Assembly: GCA_947306175.1 (NCBI GenBank)
Contig: CAMZFV010000001.1
Location: forward strand, 1-64,000
Origin: an uncultured Prevotellaceae bacterium
GTDB taxonomy: Bacteria > Bacteroidota > Bacteroidia > Bacteroidales > Muribaculaceae
Length of the DNA: 64,000 nucleotides
Direction: 5' to 3'
A program made the translations under genes and the position numbers. Under the pieces are notes generated by a model. That model was not told where the DNA came from. It saw only the letters and a program-made list of their open reading frames with translations, and did no database searches. Of the stretch, positions 30,431 through 39,879 are shown one piece after another (within the stretch, counting starts at the first letter, position 1; every line of letters starts with the position of its first letter).

Positions 30431-31903
30431 ATGAAAAAGTACTTTACCATATTGTTAGCGTTTTTTCTCATGCTAATCCTGTCTGCAACTCATGCAACGG
30501 GGCAGATTAGACGTGGAACGATAGACGCGCCGAAGACAGAGGCGCCTAAGCCTGCCAAGGAAAAGCCCGAACCCAAGAAGACGGTGCAACCTCGTAAACC
30601 TAATCGTGGGCGCGTACATTTCGGCTCACGTGGTCAACGGGCACGCACTGTGCTTCCGGGTAACGACAACTCTTATCGTCAGAAGGACAACGAAGAGGAT
30701 GATCAAGAGTTTGATGTGATTTTCCGCTGTAGTGTAAACAATGCGACCTTGTTCATCGATGGCTATGAGGCGATTGATGGTCCCAACAGCACTATCTCCT
30801 TCGAACCGGGAAAGTATGAGATTTCTGTCGAGGCCGATGGCTATGAGCCTTGTGATACCGTGATTGAAGTGAATCGTGATGGTATGGAGTTTGATTTTGT
30901 CCTGGTAGAAACGGCGCTTCCGTTGCTGATCGACGATCTGGATGATGACAGGCATCTCGTTTCCCAAAATGCTAAAACGACATCTAAGCCTCAAATTGAA
31001 TCTCAACTCACTGAAGATGAACCACTAAGTCCTCTGCCCGCTACCGAGGAATCTGACGAGGATGAGGAATCTGTCATTGAGGAGCAACAACCTATTGTTG
31101 AGCCACAAGAGCTAACCACGTCTCCTGAGCCTATTTCCGCACCCCGGACTGTTAATGAGTCACCTCAGGAAGAAATTGAAACCACTAAGCTTAAAACCAT
31201 CACGGTGAAAGGTGTCTCGTTCACAATGGTTTACGTCGAGGGTGGAACCTATATGCGCTACAAGATACCCGACAATGTGAATCAGTTTGTGGAAGGTGAT
31301 GTCCGCACGGGTGTGCCACGCGCTCATAATGTGACCGTTTCGGACTTCTACATCGGGATGTATGAGGTGACCAATGATTTATGGTATGCAGTGATGGCCG
31401 ACAGCGTTGTCAACGATGGCGGACTATTCCCTTATGACAATGCGAGCTGGTCCCAGTGCCAGGTATTTATTGAGAAACTGAATAAAATGACAGGCCTGGA
31501 ATTCCGCTTGCCGACCGATGCCGAATGGGAATTTGCGGCACGTGGTGGAGTTAAGAGCCAGGGTTATGTCTTCGCTGGCAGCAACAACATCGAAGATGTG
31601 GCATGGTATAACGGAAATAGTGATATTGAGTACCATGACGTGGGCACCAAGGAACCCAATGAGTTGGGACTTTACGACATGAGCGGTAGTGTGCCTGAGT
31701 GGTGTGTCGACTGGTTCTGGTACTGGCCTGGTGTAGATGAGACAACACCCCCTCTGGTCAACCCCGTCGGTGAACAATTCAACGGCAAGCGTGTAAACCG
31801 TGGTGGTGGTTACGGCAACGACGCCAGCGAGTGCTGTGTCTGGCGCTACTTCAACGACAACCCCGAGGCCGGCCGAGGAATGGGCCTCCGCCTCGCCCTG
31901 TAA
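30431..31903 (+). CDS. Exported PEGA-like / FGE-sulfatase domain protein
   Basis: Signal peptide; PEGA-like ATLFIDGYEAIDGPNSTISFEPGKYEISVEADGYE; FYIGMYEVTNDLWYAVM, FRLPTDAEWEFAARGG, GSVPEWCVDWF, NRGGGYGND. Confidence 0.9.
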   Translation: MKKYFTILLAFFLMLILSATHATGQIRRGTIDAPKTEAPKPAKEKPEPKKTVQPRKPNRGRVHFGSRGQRARTVLPGNDNSYRQKDNEEDDQEFDVIFRCSVNNATLFIDGYEAIDGPNSTISFEPGKYEISVEADGYEPCDTVIEVNRDGMEFDFVLVETALPLLIDDLDDDRHLVSQNAKTTSKPQIESQLTEDEPLSPLPATEESDEDEESVIEEQQPIVEPQELTTSPEPISAPRTVNESPQEEIETTKLKTITVKGVSFTMVYVEGGTYMRYKIPDNVNQFVEGDVRTGVPRAHNVTVSDFYIGMYEVTNDLWYAVMADSVVNDGGLFPYDNASWSQCQVFIEKLNKMTGLEFRLPTDAEWEFAARGGVKSQGYVFAGSNNIEDVAWYNGNSDIEYHDVGTKEPNELGLYDMSGSVPEWCVDWFWYWPGVDETTPPLVNPVGEQFNGKRVNRGGGYGNDASECCVWRYFNDNPEAGRGMGLRLAL

Positions 31904-31906
31904 TAT

Positions 31907-31921
31907 ACTTGCTGCGCAAGT
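31907..31921. repeat. Triloop hairpin ACTTGC-TGC-GCAAGT
   Basis: 6-bp perfect stem 4 nt after the FGE gene stop; second hairpin CGCAAC-TGC-GTTGCG at 31951-31965. Confidence 0.8.
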
Positions 31922-32043
31922 AGTTTGACAAAGGTTTGTTTTTCGCACACCGCAACTGCGTTGCGACTCATGCTACAAACTTTGTCGAGCTAAAGGTTAG
32001 AGTTTAGAGTTTAAAGGGGCATCCGCCACCTAAAATCTAACGC

Positions 32044-33483
32044 CTAATGCCTGACTCGCTTGATTTTCCAGCCGAGGGCGGCGATCAGCATGGTCATTAA
32101 GGGACTGATTAAATTAAAGAAACAGTAGGGCAGATAGGTGAGGGTAGGGACTCCCAACACCGTTGCCTGCGTCATGCCGCACGTGTTCCAGGGCACCAGC
32201 ACCGAGGTCACGGTAGCGGCATCTTCACAGGTACGGCTCAGCAACCTTGCCTCATAGCCTTCTTCCTTGTAAACGTTACGGAATATGTCAGCAGTCAACA
32301 CGATGCTGATGAATTGGTCGCCTGTTGTCAGGTTAAGGAAAATGCCTGTACCCACGGTCGAGGTTACCAAACTGAATCTAGTTCTCACAAAGCTGATAAT
32401 CACCTTGGTAATGCTCTCTATCATGCCGCTGGCCACCATGGCGGCCCCATAGCACATGGCGCAGATGATGAGCCAGATGGTATTCAACATGCCTGCCATA
32501 CCTCCCGTTGACACTAGCTCATTCAGGGCATCAAATCCGGTCTCGATTGCAGTTGAACCATAATAGGTGATAGTCAACCCCTTGGCCAACGCTGCTGCCG
32601 TCGAAAGCGATGCGTCGTTGGCGATTTGGGTGAGAATGTGGGGTTGCAGGATCAATGCGGTAATACCTGCCATAATTGAGGAAGCAAACAGCACAATCAA
32701 TGACGGCACTTTCTTGGCGATCAGCACGCCCGTAATAATAGGCACCAGCAGTGTCCAAGCGCTGATGTTGAAGGTTGAGGCAAGTCCACTTGTGTATTGC
32801 TCTACATGTAGCGCCCCCTCGTTGCCGTGTCCCAGACCTGCTACAAAGAAGATGACCAGCGTGATAAGTATTGATGGGGTAGTGGTGATGACCATGTATC
32901 GGATATGCTCAAAAATATCCACTCCTACCGATGATGAGGCCAGGATGGTGGTGTCGCTCAAAGGTGACATTTTGTCACCAAAGTAGGCGCCCGAGATGAT
33001 AGCACCAGCCGTCCAAGCCTCGTTAATGCCCAATGCGTGACCGATGCCCAGCAGTGCCACACCGATGGTGGCGACCGTTGTCCACGAGCTGCCCGACAGC
33101 AGTGACACAAGCGCGCAGATGATGCAGGCGCTCACTAGGAAGAACTGGGGTGACAGAATCTGAACACCGTAGTAAATGAGGGTGGGCACCACACCGCTGA
33201 TCATCCATGAGCCTGAAAGCATACCTACCGTCAACAGAATGAGCAACGTGACGGCGATGTTGCCGATGGTCTTGCACATGTGGTCCTCGAAGGTCTTCCA
33301 TGGGATGTGATAAAACACCATGGATATGGTCACACACACCGCCAGCCCCAGCAACAGGGCAATTTGGCTGCCGCCACTCAGTGACTCGCTGCCAAACAAG
33401 GTGATAACAATAATCAGCAACCCGATCAACACCACTACGGGTATCGCGGCAACTAAGGGGTGTGGGATTTTACGATCGGCCAT
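32044..33483 (-). CDS. nhaC: NhaC-family Na+/H+ antiporter
   Basis: LLSGSSWTTVATIGVALLGIGHALG, GDKMSPLSDTTILA, many TM. Confidence 0.9.
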   Translation of the reverse strand: MADRKIPHPLVAAIPVVVLIGLLIIVITLFGSESLSGGSQIALLLGLAVCVTISMVFYHIPWKTFEDHMCKTIGNIAVTLLILLTVGMLSGSWMISGVVPTLIYYGVQILSPQFFLVSACIICALVSLLSGSSWTTVATIGVALLGIGHALGINEAWTAGAIISGAYFGDKMSPLSDTTILASSSVGVDIFEHIRYMVITTTPSILITLVIFFVAGLGHGNEGALHVEQYTSGLASTFNISAWTLLVPIITGVLIAKKVPSLIVLFASSIMAGITALILQPHILTQIANDASLSTAAALAKGLTITYYGSTAIETGFDALNELVSTGGMAGMLNTIWLIICAMCYGAAMVASGMIESITKVIISFVRTRFSLVTSTVGTGIFLNLTTGDQFISIVLTADIFRNVYKEEGYEARLLSRTCEDAATVTSVLVPWNTCGMTQATVLGVPTLTYLPYCFFNLISPLMTMLIAALGWKIKRVRH

Positions 33484-33595
33484 ATCAAGTTCAATTCTTT
33501 ACTTTCTAATGTGCAAACTTACAAAAAATAACGCATAGGCGATGAAAAAAACTTGTTTTTATCTGTAAATAACTAAATCTCTCCACATTTGTGTG

Positions 33596-33603
33596 TAATT
33601 TTG
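33596..33603 (+). promoter_or_regulatory. -7 element TAATTTTG 4 nt before the M1 peptidase ATG
   Basis: TAnnTTTG immediately upstream of start codon. Confidence 0.6.
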
Positions 33604-33607
33604 CGCC

Positions 33608-36073
33608 ATGAAACTGAAATTGATTCTTCTGAATGCCGTATTACTGCTTGCGTCGGCGTTTTTGGTCTTACCGTTACAGGCCGTGAATATTGAAAATGGT
33701 GTCTCGAGGCAATTGGCGATATACCGCGCCGACAACCTTAGGGATATCAGTTATTCGCTCTCGTTCTCGGTACCTGATGATATTTCCAAGCCTGTGACGT
33801 TTTTCGAGACCCTGCGTTTCAAATGGTTGGGACATGAGGACCTGCAGATCGACTTTCAAGGCGATGCCAGACAATTGGATGAAATAATCATGGTCAACGG
33901 CAAAGCGGTGAATGCTGAGTTCCGCAACGAGCATATCATCATCCCTAACCGTTATTTGAATATAGGCGACAATAAACTCTTGATAGGAGGATGCAGTGGA
34001 GACAAGGCTTTGAACCGTCATGAGGATTACTTATATACCCTGTTTGTTCCTGACCATGCCCGCAGCGTTTTCCCATGTTTCGACCAGCCTGACCTCAAGG
34101 CGCTTTTCAGCGTGGAGCTGGAACTGCCTGAAGGGTGGGTGAGCCTGAGCAACGAAACCGAGCGTCCCATCCCCACCTATCTGTTCTCGTTTACAGCGGG
34201 CAAGTTCCAGGTGCAACCTGCCATCAGGGATGGTCGGGAACTCACCGCCCTGTATCGTGAGACCGACCCCAACAAGGTGGCACAGTTGCCCGCCATATTT
34301 GACCAGGTGGCGCTTTCGCTGCAATGGATGGAGCGTTACACTGGGCTGGATTACCCCTTCGAGAAATACGGTTTCGTAATTTTGCCGGGCTATCAGTTTG
34401 GTGGCATGGAGCACCCTGGTTGCATCCAGTTCACCGATCAGCGCATGTTCCTTGGTCCAAATCCTTCGGCCGACGAACGGATGTCCCGCCTCAACCTTAT
34501 CGCCCACGAGACGGCACACATGTGGTTTGGCGACTTGGTGACGATGAAATGGTTTGACGACGTGTGGACCAAGGAGGTATTTGCCAACTTCATGGCCGAC
34601 AAAATTTCCCGCGAGATGTTCCCCGGTGTGAATCATGACCTCGCCTTTATCAAAACCCATTACCCTGTGGCGATGAGTACTGACCGCACCCAAGGCACAC
34701 ACCCCATACAGCAGCCGCTCGACAACCTCAATCAGGCAGGCTTGCTCTACGGCAACATCATCTATCACAAGGCACCCATCATGATGCGCAAACTGGAACA
34801 GGAAAAAGGTGCCGACGCCCTGCGCCTGGGATTACGCAGCTATTTGCGAAAATATGCCTACGATAACGCCACTTGGGACGACTTGATAATCGAACTGGAC
34901 AAGTTTGAGCCAGGCCATAGTGCCCGCTCGTTCAGCGACGTCTGGGTCAAGCAGAAAGGTATGCCAGTCATCAAGTGCGATACGAGCGATGAGGGATACT
35001 GGGAAATTGTCCAGCAAGATCCTTGGGGACGTGGCCTCGTGTGGAAGCAGGGCTTTGATGTGGCATGTGCTTCACCTTCATTGGGCATCGACGTCAACCA
35101 GTCCGTCTATATGGATCGTGACCGCATCATGACGACAATTCCTGATGGCTCGACTCCCATTTTGAATTCCGATGGCGAGGGTTACGGACGTTTTGTCATT
35201 GATGGTCAAGCGATACAACTGCTGGCAGATGCCTGGAGGACTATGCCCAATGACATGAACCGTTATGCCGCGGTGTTGAACCTCTACGAGAATTTCCATT
35301 TGGGCAACTTATCGGCAGGGCAACTCTTTGATATCCTGATTAAGTTCCTCTCCCATGAGCCGAACGAGCTCATTGCCTCAACAACTAGCGGTTTCCTTGG
35401 CACGCTGCTCTCGCGTCTTGATGGTTCGCAGCGTCTTGTGGCTGAGGGTCAACTCTTCGATATGGCGCAGAGCCATAGCTTGCAGTCGGTTCGACAGTCT
35501 TTGTTGCGCCTGCTTTCGCTCCAGGCCATTTCGCCCGATGTTGTTGACGCCCTCTATGACATCTGGAAGAATCAAAGCAGTTCGTTGCTTGGGCAGCGAG
35601 ACTATATGCGCATGGCCTATCATTTGGCCATCATGCGCCCCGGCCAGTGGGATGTGATTCTGGCCACTCAGCGTGAACGCCTCAAGACCGATGACGAACG
35701 CAACGAGTTTGACTTCATTTCACGCGCCTGCAACCCTGATGAACAGGTGCAGCAGCAACTGTTTGAAGGACTGCTCAAGGCCGAGAATCGCCGTGTTGAA
35801 CCTTGGGCACGCACGATGCTCGCCTTGCTCAATGACCCCACGCGCGAGCCCTACAGCAACCGCTATTTGGCCCCTGGACTCGACGCCCTGGAGGAAATCC
35901 AACGCACGGGAGACATCTTCTTCCCCGGCTATTGGCTCTCCAGCCTCCTCGACGGTCACCACAGCTCCGAAGCCAAAGAAATCGTCCAGTCATGGATCAA
36001 CACCCACTCTTCGCTGTCTCCGGCCCTCATGAACAAACTCAAGGAGAACGCCTATTGGCTGATCACTAAATGA
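33608..36073 (+). CDS. M1 family metallopeptidase (aminopeptidase N-like), exported
   Basis: Signal peptide; HETAHMWFGD zinc motif; FGGMEHPG in place of GAMEN. Confidence 0.93.
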   Translation: MKLKLILLNAVLLLASAFLVLPLQAVNIENGVSRQLAIYRADNLRDISYSLSFSVPDDISKPVTFFETLRFKWLGHEDLQIDFQGDARQLDEIIMVNGKAVNAEFRNEHIIIPNRYLNIGDNKLLIGGCSGDKALNRHEDYLYTLFVPDHARSVFPCFDQPDLKALFSVELELPEGWVSLSNETERPIPTYLFSFTAGKFQVQPAIRDGRELTALYRETDPNKVAQLPAIFDQVALSLQWMERYTGLDYPFEKYGFVILPGYQFGGMEHPGCIQFTDQRMFLGPNPSADERMSRLNLIAHETAHMWFGDLVTMKWFDDVWTKEVFANFMADKISREMFPGVNHDLAFIKTHYPVAMSTDRTQGTHPIQQPLDNLNQAGLLYGNIIYHKAPIMMRKLEQEKGADALRLGLRSYLRKYAYDNATWDDLIIELDKFEPGHSARSFSDVWVKQKGMPVIKCDTSDEGYWEIVQQDPWGRGLVWKQGFDVACASPSLGIDVNQSVYMDRDRIMTTIPDGSTPILNSDGEGYGRFVIDGQAIQLLADAWRTMPNDMNRYAAVLNLYENFHLGNLSAGQLFDILIKFLSHEPNELIASTTSGFLGTLLSRLDGSQRLVAEGQLFDMAQSHSLQSVRQSLLRLLSLQAISPDVVDALYDIWKNQSSSLLGQRDYMRMAYHLAIMRPGQWDVILATQRERLKTDDERNEFDFISRACNPDEQVQQQLFEGLLKAENRRVEPWARTMLALLNDPTREPYSNRYLAPGLDALEEIQRTGDIFFPGYWLSSLLDGHHSSEAKEIVQSWINTHSSLSPALMNKLKENAYWLITK

Positions 36074-36221
36074 AGAAAAACGCAATAATTAATTGCACAT
36101 TCTTTTTAAAAATAGACAAAATTTGACTATTTTTGCATCATCATTATTGCTCTCATTATAAATAATGGGAAATATTAATCTTTAAGAATGTACTCATATT
36201 AACTATTAATGGATTTAAGCG

Positions 36222-37112
36222 ATGAAAAAGTATTACATGTTTTTCGCGGCCATCGCTGCTGCAATGACGATGACGGCCCAGGCCCAGTTTCTTGGTTGGA
36301 TTGAGGTGGGAGACTATTACAACGCCACCGAAATATACAACGGTTCTTACTTTGATATGGCACCGACCAACTTCTATATCGCTCACACCGGTGCTCAGAT
36401 GCTTTACACGCCCGATCTGCTGACTGGCATGGAAGGCCGGGAGGGCTTGAAGATCAAGTACTTGAACTTCAAGTTCTATAGTGAATCTTATGAAGAGATA
36501 GTCCGCAATGCGAAGGTTTATCTTCAGGAAATTGATGCCACCGAGTTTGCTACCAGCGAAGATGGCATTAAACAGTTCTTCGACTTTGGCGAACTGGTCG
36601 CTGAGGGACGATATGACATTGACTTGCTGGAATGTTATGGCGAGGACCAGGTTCTCGCATTGGAAATGGAGGAACCGTTCGACTTCACTCTAGGCAAAAG
36701 TCTGCTTGTGACCATCGTTTTAGATGCTGAGGATGACGATAACTGCACCATGGGCAGTGACTACGCACCCTTCTACACTTCGGGAATACGTGGCAAGGCG
36801 ATGACCTACACCAACAACTGGACCAGCTTTGTGGATTATTCCATGGGTTGGGACTTCCCTGATGCAACCGCCACGCTGGGTTGCGGAACCAACGTGGAGC
36901 TCCCCGTTACCGAACTTGGTTACACCTATGAGAGGATGCCCGGCGATGTCAACGGTGACGGCTACATCAGCATCAGCGACGTGGCAACTCTCATCGACAT
37001 GTTGTTGGGAGCTGCTACCGGCTACCCCGTTAATTCGGATGTGAATAATGATGGCAGTATCTCCATCGGCGATGTGACGGTTCTTATCGACATATTGTTG
37101 AGCGCTAAATAA
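36222..37112 (+). CDS. Secreted protein with C-terminal dockerin-like repeats
   Basis: Signal peptide; GDVNGDGYISISDVATLIDMLL..SDVNNDGSISIGDVTVLIDILLSAK. Confidence 0.82.
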   Translation: MKKYYMFFAAIAAAMTMTAQAQFLGWIEVGDYYNATEIYNGSYFDMAPTNFYIAHTGAQMLYTPDLLTGMEGREGLKIKYLNFKFYSESYEEIVRNAKVYLQEIDATEFATSEDGIKQFFDFGELVAEGRYDIDLLECYGEDQVLALEMEEPFDFTLGKSLLVTIVLDAEDDDNCTMGSDYAPFYTSGIRGKAMTYTNNWTSFVDYSMGWDFPDATATLGCGTNVELPVTELGYTYERMPGDVNGDGYISISDVATLIDMLLGAATGYPVNSDVNNDGSISIGDVTVLIDILLSAK

Positions 37113-37260
37113 CCTGTCAAGAACCCCATTAATTAATCCCTCATTAATTTATGCTATAGAAAATTGCCAAAATGGGCTAATCTTGGACTGAAAACGCAAA
37201 TATATTTATTGACAGTATTGATCATTCATGTGTTTTTACCATGGTGATCAAAATTCATAA

Positions 37261-37292
37261 AAAAAAGTGACTGAATTTTCAGTCACTTTTTA
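37261..37292. terminator. Bidirectional terminator hairpin downstream of tRNA-Ala
   Basis: AAAAAGTGACTGA-ATTT-TCAGTCACTTTTT perfect hairpin with A/T flanks. Confidence 0.88.
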
Positions 37293-37300
37293 AGCTTTCG

Positions 37301-37373
37301 TGGAGCATAGCGGACTCGAACCGCTTACCTCAACACTGCCAGTGTTGCGCTCTACCAGATGAGCTAATGCCCC
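37301..37373 (-). tRNA. tRNA-Ala(GGC)
   Basis: GGGGCAT..ATGCTCC acceptor stem, anticodon arm CAACA-CTGGCAG-TGTTG, T-arm GGTTCGAGTCC; CCA not encoded. Confidence 0.95.
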
Positions 37374-37385
37374 GATTTGCGGATG

Positions 37386-37416
37386 CAAAGGTAATACCAT
37401 TTTCCGAACTGGCAAA
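37386..37416 (-). promoter_or_regulatory. Promoter of tRNA-Ala: TTTG-N19-TACCTTTG
   Basis: Both -33 TTTG and -7 TAnnTTTG elements on the minus strand upstream of the tRNA. Confidence 0.8.
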
Positions 37417-37589
37417 CTTTTTCTTGTGATTTTTTGGAAAAAAGTTTTCCGCTTGACGGATCGCTTGACGGGTCAACATGGGTGAAATGTCGGCAAAATC
37501 AATGTTTTCGGGCCAAAATCGGAAAATAATTTCCCCAATATGTTCAAGAAATTCAAAAATAATAGTAATTTTGCAGAAAATTGGTGATT

Positions 37590-37886
37590 ATGGCTTCTAT
37601 GGAGTTGAAAGATAAGCTGAAAACCGTGGCGCGCAAGTTGGCAATCTTGCGCAAGCGTTATCTTGCGCTCCAGACCGAGAACAAAGAATTGAAGCGCGAC
37701 ATCGAGTGCAAGGAATTGGAAATTGCCAAGCTGGAGAAAGAAGTGAGCCAGCTGCGCATCGATAACGAGTTCCTGCGGGTCGCTCATTCTGTTCCTGCCA
37801 ACCCTGAGGTGGTTGCAGGCTACAAGAAGCAGGTCGCCAAGATGGTGCGGGATATTGACCGGTGCATCAAACAATTGAACGCTTGA
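37590..37886 (+). CDS. Small coiled-coil protein upstream of zapA
   Basis: Heptad-rich KKRYLALQTENKELKRDIECKELEIAKLEKEVSQL; position next to zapA. Confidence 0.75.
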   Translation: MASMELKDKLKTVARKLAILRKRYLALQTENKELKRDIECKELEIAKLEKEVSQLRIDNEFLRVAHSVPANPEVVAGYKKQVAKMVRDIDRCIKQLNA

Positions 37887-37903
37887 CACGACTCTCTACC
37901 GTT

Positions 37904-38197
37904 ATGGCCGACAATAATAAAGTTAAAATATGGATTCAACTTGCCGACGCTAACCCCAGTGCCCTGAGCATCAATCCGGGCGAGGAGGAGACCTACCGCA
38001 AGGCCGAAGAACTTGTTAACACGCTGTGGAACAAGTGGACTAAACGCTTCAACGATACATCCAACGATGTGTTGGCAAGGGTTGCTTTCCAGTTTGCACG
38101 TCTCTATTTGGAGGCCTATGGCGAGAACCGCCAGGTCAATGATTTCCTGACTGATTTAGACCAACAACTCAATATCCTGCTGGATAAAGAGAAGTAG
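37904..38197 (+). CDS. zapA: Cell division protein ZapA
   Basis: KVKIWIQLADANPSALSINPGEEETYRKAEELVN; ATG 37904 preferred. Confidence 0.85.
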   Translation: MADNNKVKIWIQLADANPSALSINPGEEETYRKAEELVNTLWNKWTKRFNDTSNDVLARVAFQFARLYLEAYGENRQVNDFLTDLDQQLNILLDKEK

Positions 38198-38213
38198 ATT
38201 ATAAGTAGAAATT

Positions 38214-38300
38214 AGGTTCCTGCACCACTTTAGGAATGATATCTGACGCGCTTGATAATCAGCGTGTTTGGTTTCATGTTAAGGTGGCGCTATTTTTTAT
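38214..38300 (+). ncRNA. ssrS: Candidate 6S-like (6S-Flavo-type) structured RNA
   Basis: Outer stem GCACCACTTTA/TAAGGTGGCGC with one mismatch, central bulge, inner stem ACGCGCT/AGCGTGT, then T-rich tail; zapA-rny context. Confidence 0.4.
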
Positions 38301-38316
38301 TATTTTATAGACAAAA

Positions 38317-39879
38317 ATGAATATAATAGTAACTGTTATCGTAGCCATCCTGGCGATGGCAATTGGTATTGGGATTGCGCTGTACATATCACGCACTAGC
38401 GCAAAATCCCGTGCCAACGAGATCATCGAGAAAGCCCGTCTTGAGGCCGAAGTCCTCAAGAACAACGAGGTAATGAAGGGCAAAGAAGCCGGTATGACAA
38501 TCAAGAGTGAGGCCGAGAAAGAAGCTAATGCTCGTCTGACCAAGGTGCAGACCAACGAAGCCAAGCTCAAGCAGCGTGAAATCACCCTCAATCAGCAGCA
38601 GGGTGAGCTCAAGCGCCGGAGCAATGAGGTGGACAACCTCAAGGCCAGCGTCGAGACCCTCAAGATGAATGTGGACAACCAGATGGCTCTGCTTGAGGAT
38701 CGCAAGAAAGAGGTGGACAAGTTGGAAAAGACCGTACGTGACACGCTTGAGCACGTGAGCGGCCTGTCTGCCGAGGAGGCCAAGGAAAAGCTTATCGAGT
38801 CACTGAAAGATGAGGCCAAGACCAGCGCCGCAAGCTATATCAATGACATCATGGACGATGCCAAGATGACTGCCAACAAGGAGGCCAAACGCATCATCAT
38901 CGAGACGATTCAACGTGTAGCCACCGAAACTGCTGTCGAGAACGCTGTGACGGTGTTCCATATTGATAATGACGAGATCAAGGGACGCATCATCGGCCGT
39001 GAAGGCCGCAACATCCGTGCCCTGGAGGCTGCCACTGGCGTCGAAATCGTGGTGGATGATACCCCCGAGGCTATCGTGCTGTCGGGCTTTGACCCTGTGC
39101 GCCGTGAGATTGCCCGTCTGGCTCTGCATCAGCTGGTAAGCGATGGCCGCATCCATCCTGCCCGCATCGAGGAGGTGGTTGCCAAGGTGCGCCGTCAGGT
39201 CGAGGAAGAGGTGATCGAGACTGGTAAGCGCACAGCCATTGATATGGGTATCCATGGTCTGCATCCCGAGCTGATCCGCCTGATCGGTAAGATGAAATAC
39301 CGTTCCAGCTATGGCCAGAACCTGTTGCAGCATTCACGTGAAACCGCCAACCTGTGCGCCATCATGGCTAGCGAGCTGGGCTTGAACCCCAAGAAGGCCC
39401 GCCGTGCCGGTCTGTTGCATGATATCGGCAAGGTGCCCGATGATGAGCCCGAACTGCCGCACGCACAGCTTGGTATGAAGTTGGCCGAGAAATATAAGGA
39501 GAAACCCGACATCTGCAACGCCATCGGTGCCCACCACGATGAGGAAGAGGCCACCAGCCTCTATGCCCCCATCGTTCAGGTGTGCGATGCCATCAGTGGT
39601 GCCCGTCCTGGTGCTCGCCGTGAGATTGTCGAGGCCTACATCAAGCGCCTTAATGATCTGGAGCACTTGGCTTTGTCCTATCCTGGTGTGATAAAGACTT
39701 ATGCTATTCAGGCTGGACGTGAACTGCGTGTGATTGTCGGTGCTGACAAGATTAGCGATGCCGAGACCGAAAAACTGTCCACCGAGATTGCTCAGAAGAT
39801 TCAGGACGAGATGACTTATCCTGGTCAGGTGCGCATCACCGTCATCCGCGAGACGCGTGCCGTGAGCTACGCTAAATAA
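38317..39879 (+). CDS. rny: Ribonuclease Y
   Basis: N-terminal TM, coiled coil, KH region [43 protein letters not shown] domain. Confidence 0.97.
   Translation: MNIIVTVIVAILAMAIGIGIALYISRTSAKSRANEIIEKARLEAEVLKNNEVMKGKEAGMTIKSEAEKEANARLTKVQTNEAKLKQREITLNQQQGELKRRSNEVDNLKASVETLKMNVDNQMALLEDRKKEVDKLEKTVRDTLEHVSGLSAEEAKEKLIESLKDEAKTSAASYINDIMDDAKMTANKEAKRIIIETIQRVATETAVENAVTVFHIDNDEIKGRIIGREGRNIRALEAATGVEIVVDDTPEAIVLSGFDPVRREIARLALHQLVSDGRIHPARIEEVVAKVRRQVEEEVIETGKRTAIDMGIHGLHPELIRLIGKMKYRSSYGQNLLQHSRETANLCAIMASELGLNPKKARRAGLLHDIGKVPDDEPELPHAQLGMKLAEKYKEKPDICNAIGAHHDEEEATSLYAPIVQVCDAISGARPGARREIVEAYIKRLNDLEHLALSYPGVIKTYAIQAGRELRVIVGADKISDAETEKLSTEIAQKIQDEMTYPGQVRITVIRETRAVSYAK

Noticed and set aside
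23847-31903. Type VI secretion threonine-phosphorylation locus
   Set aside because: Kinase, PP2C and FHA are present but no TssB/C/K/F/G, Hcp, VgrG or ClpV was seen anywhere in the window.
30431-31903. Diversity-generating retroelement with an FGE-fold variable protein
   Set aside because: No reverse transcriptase and no template/variable repeat pair recognised nearby.
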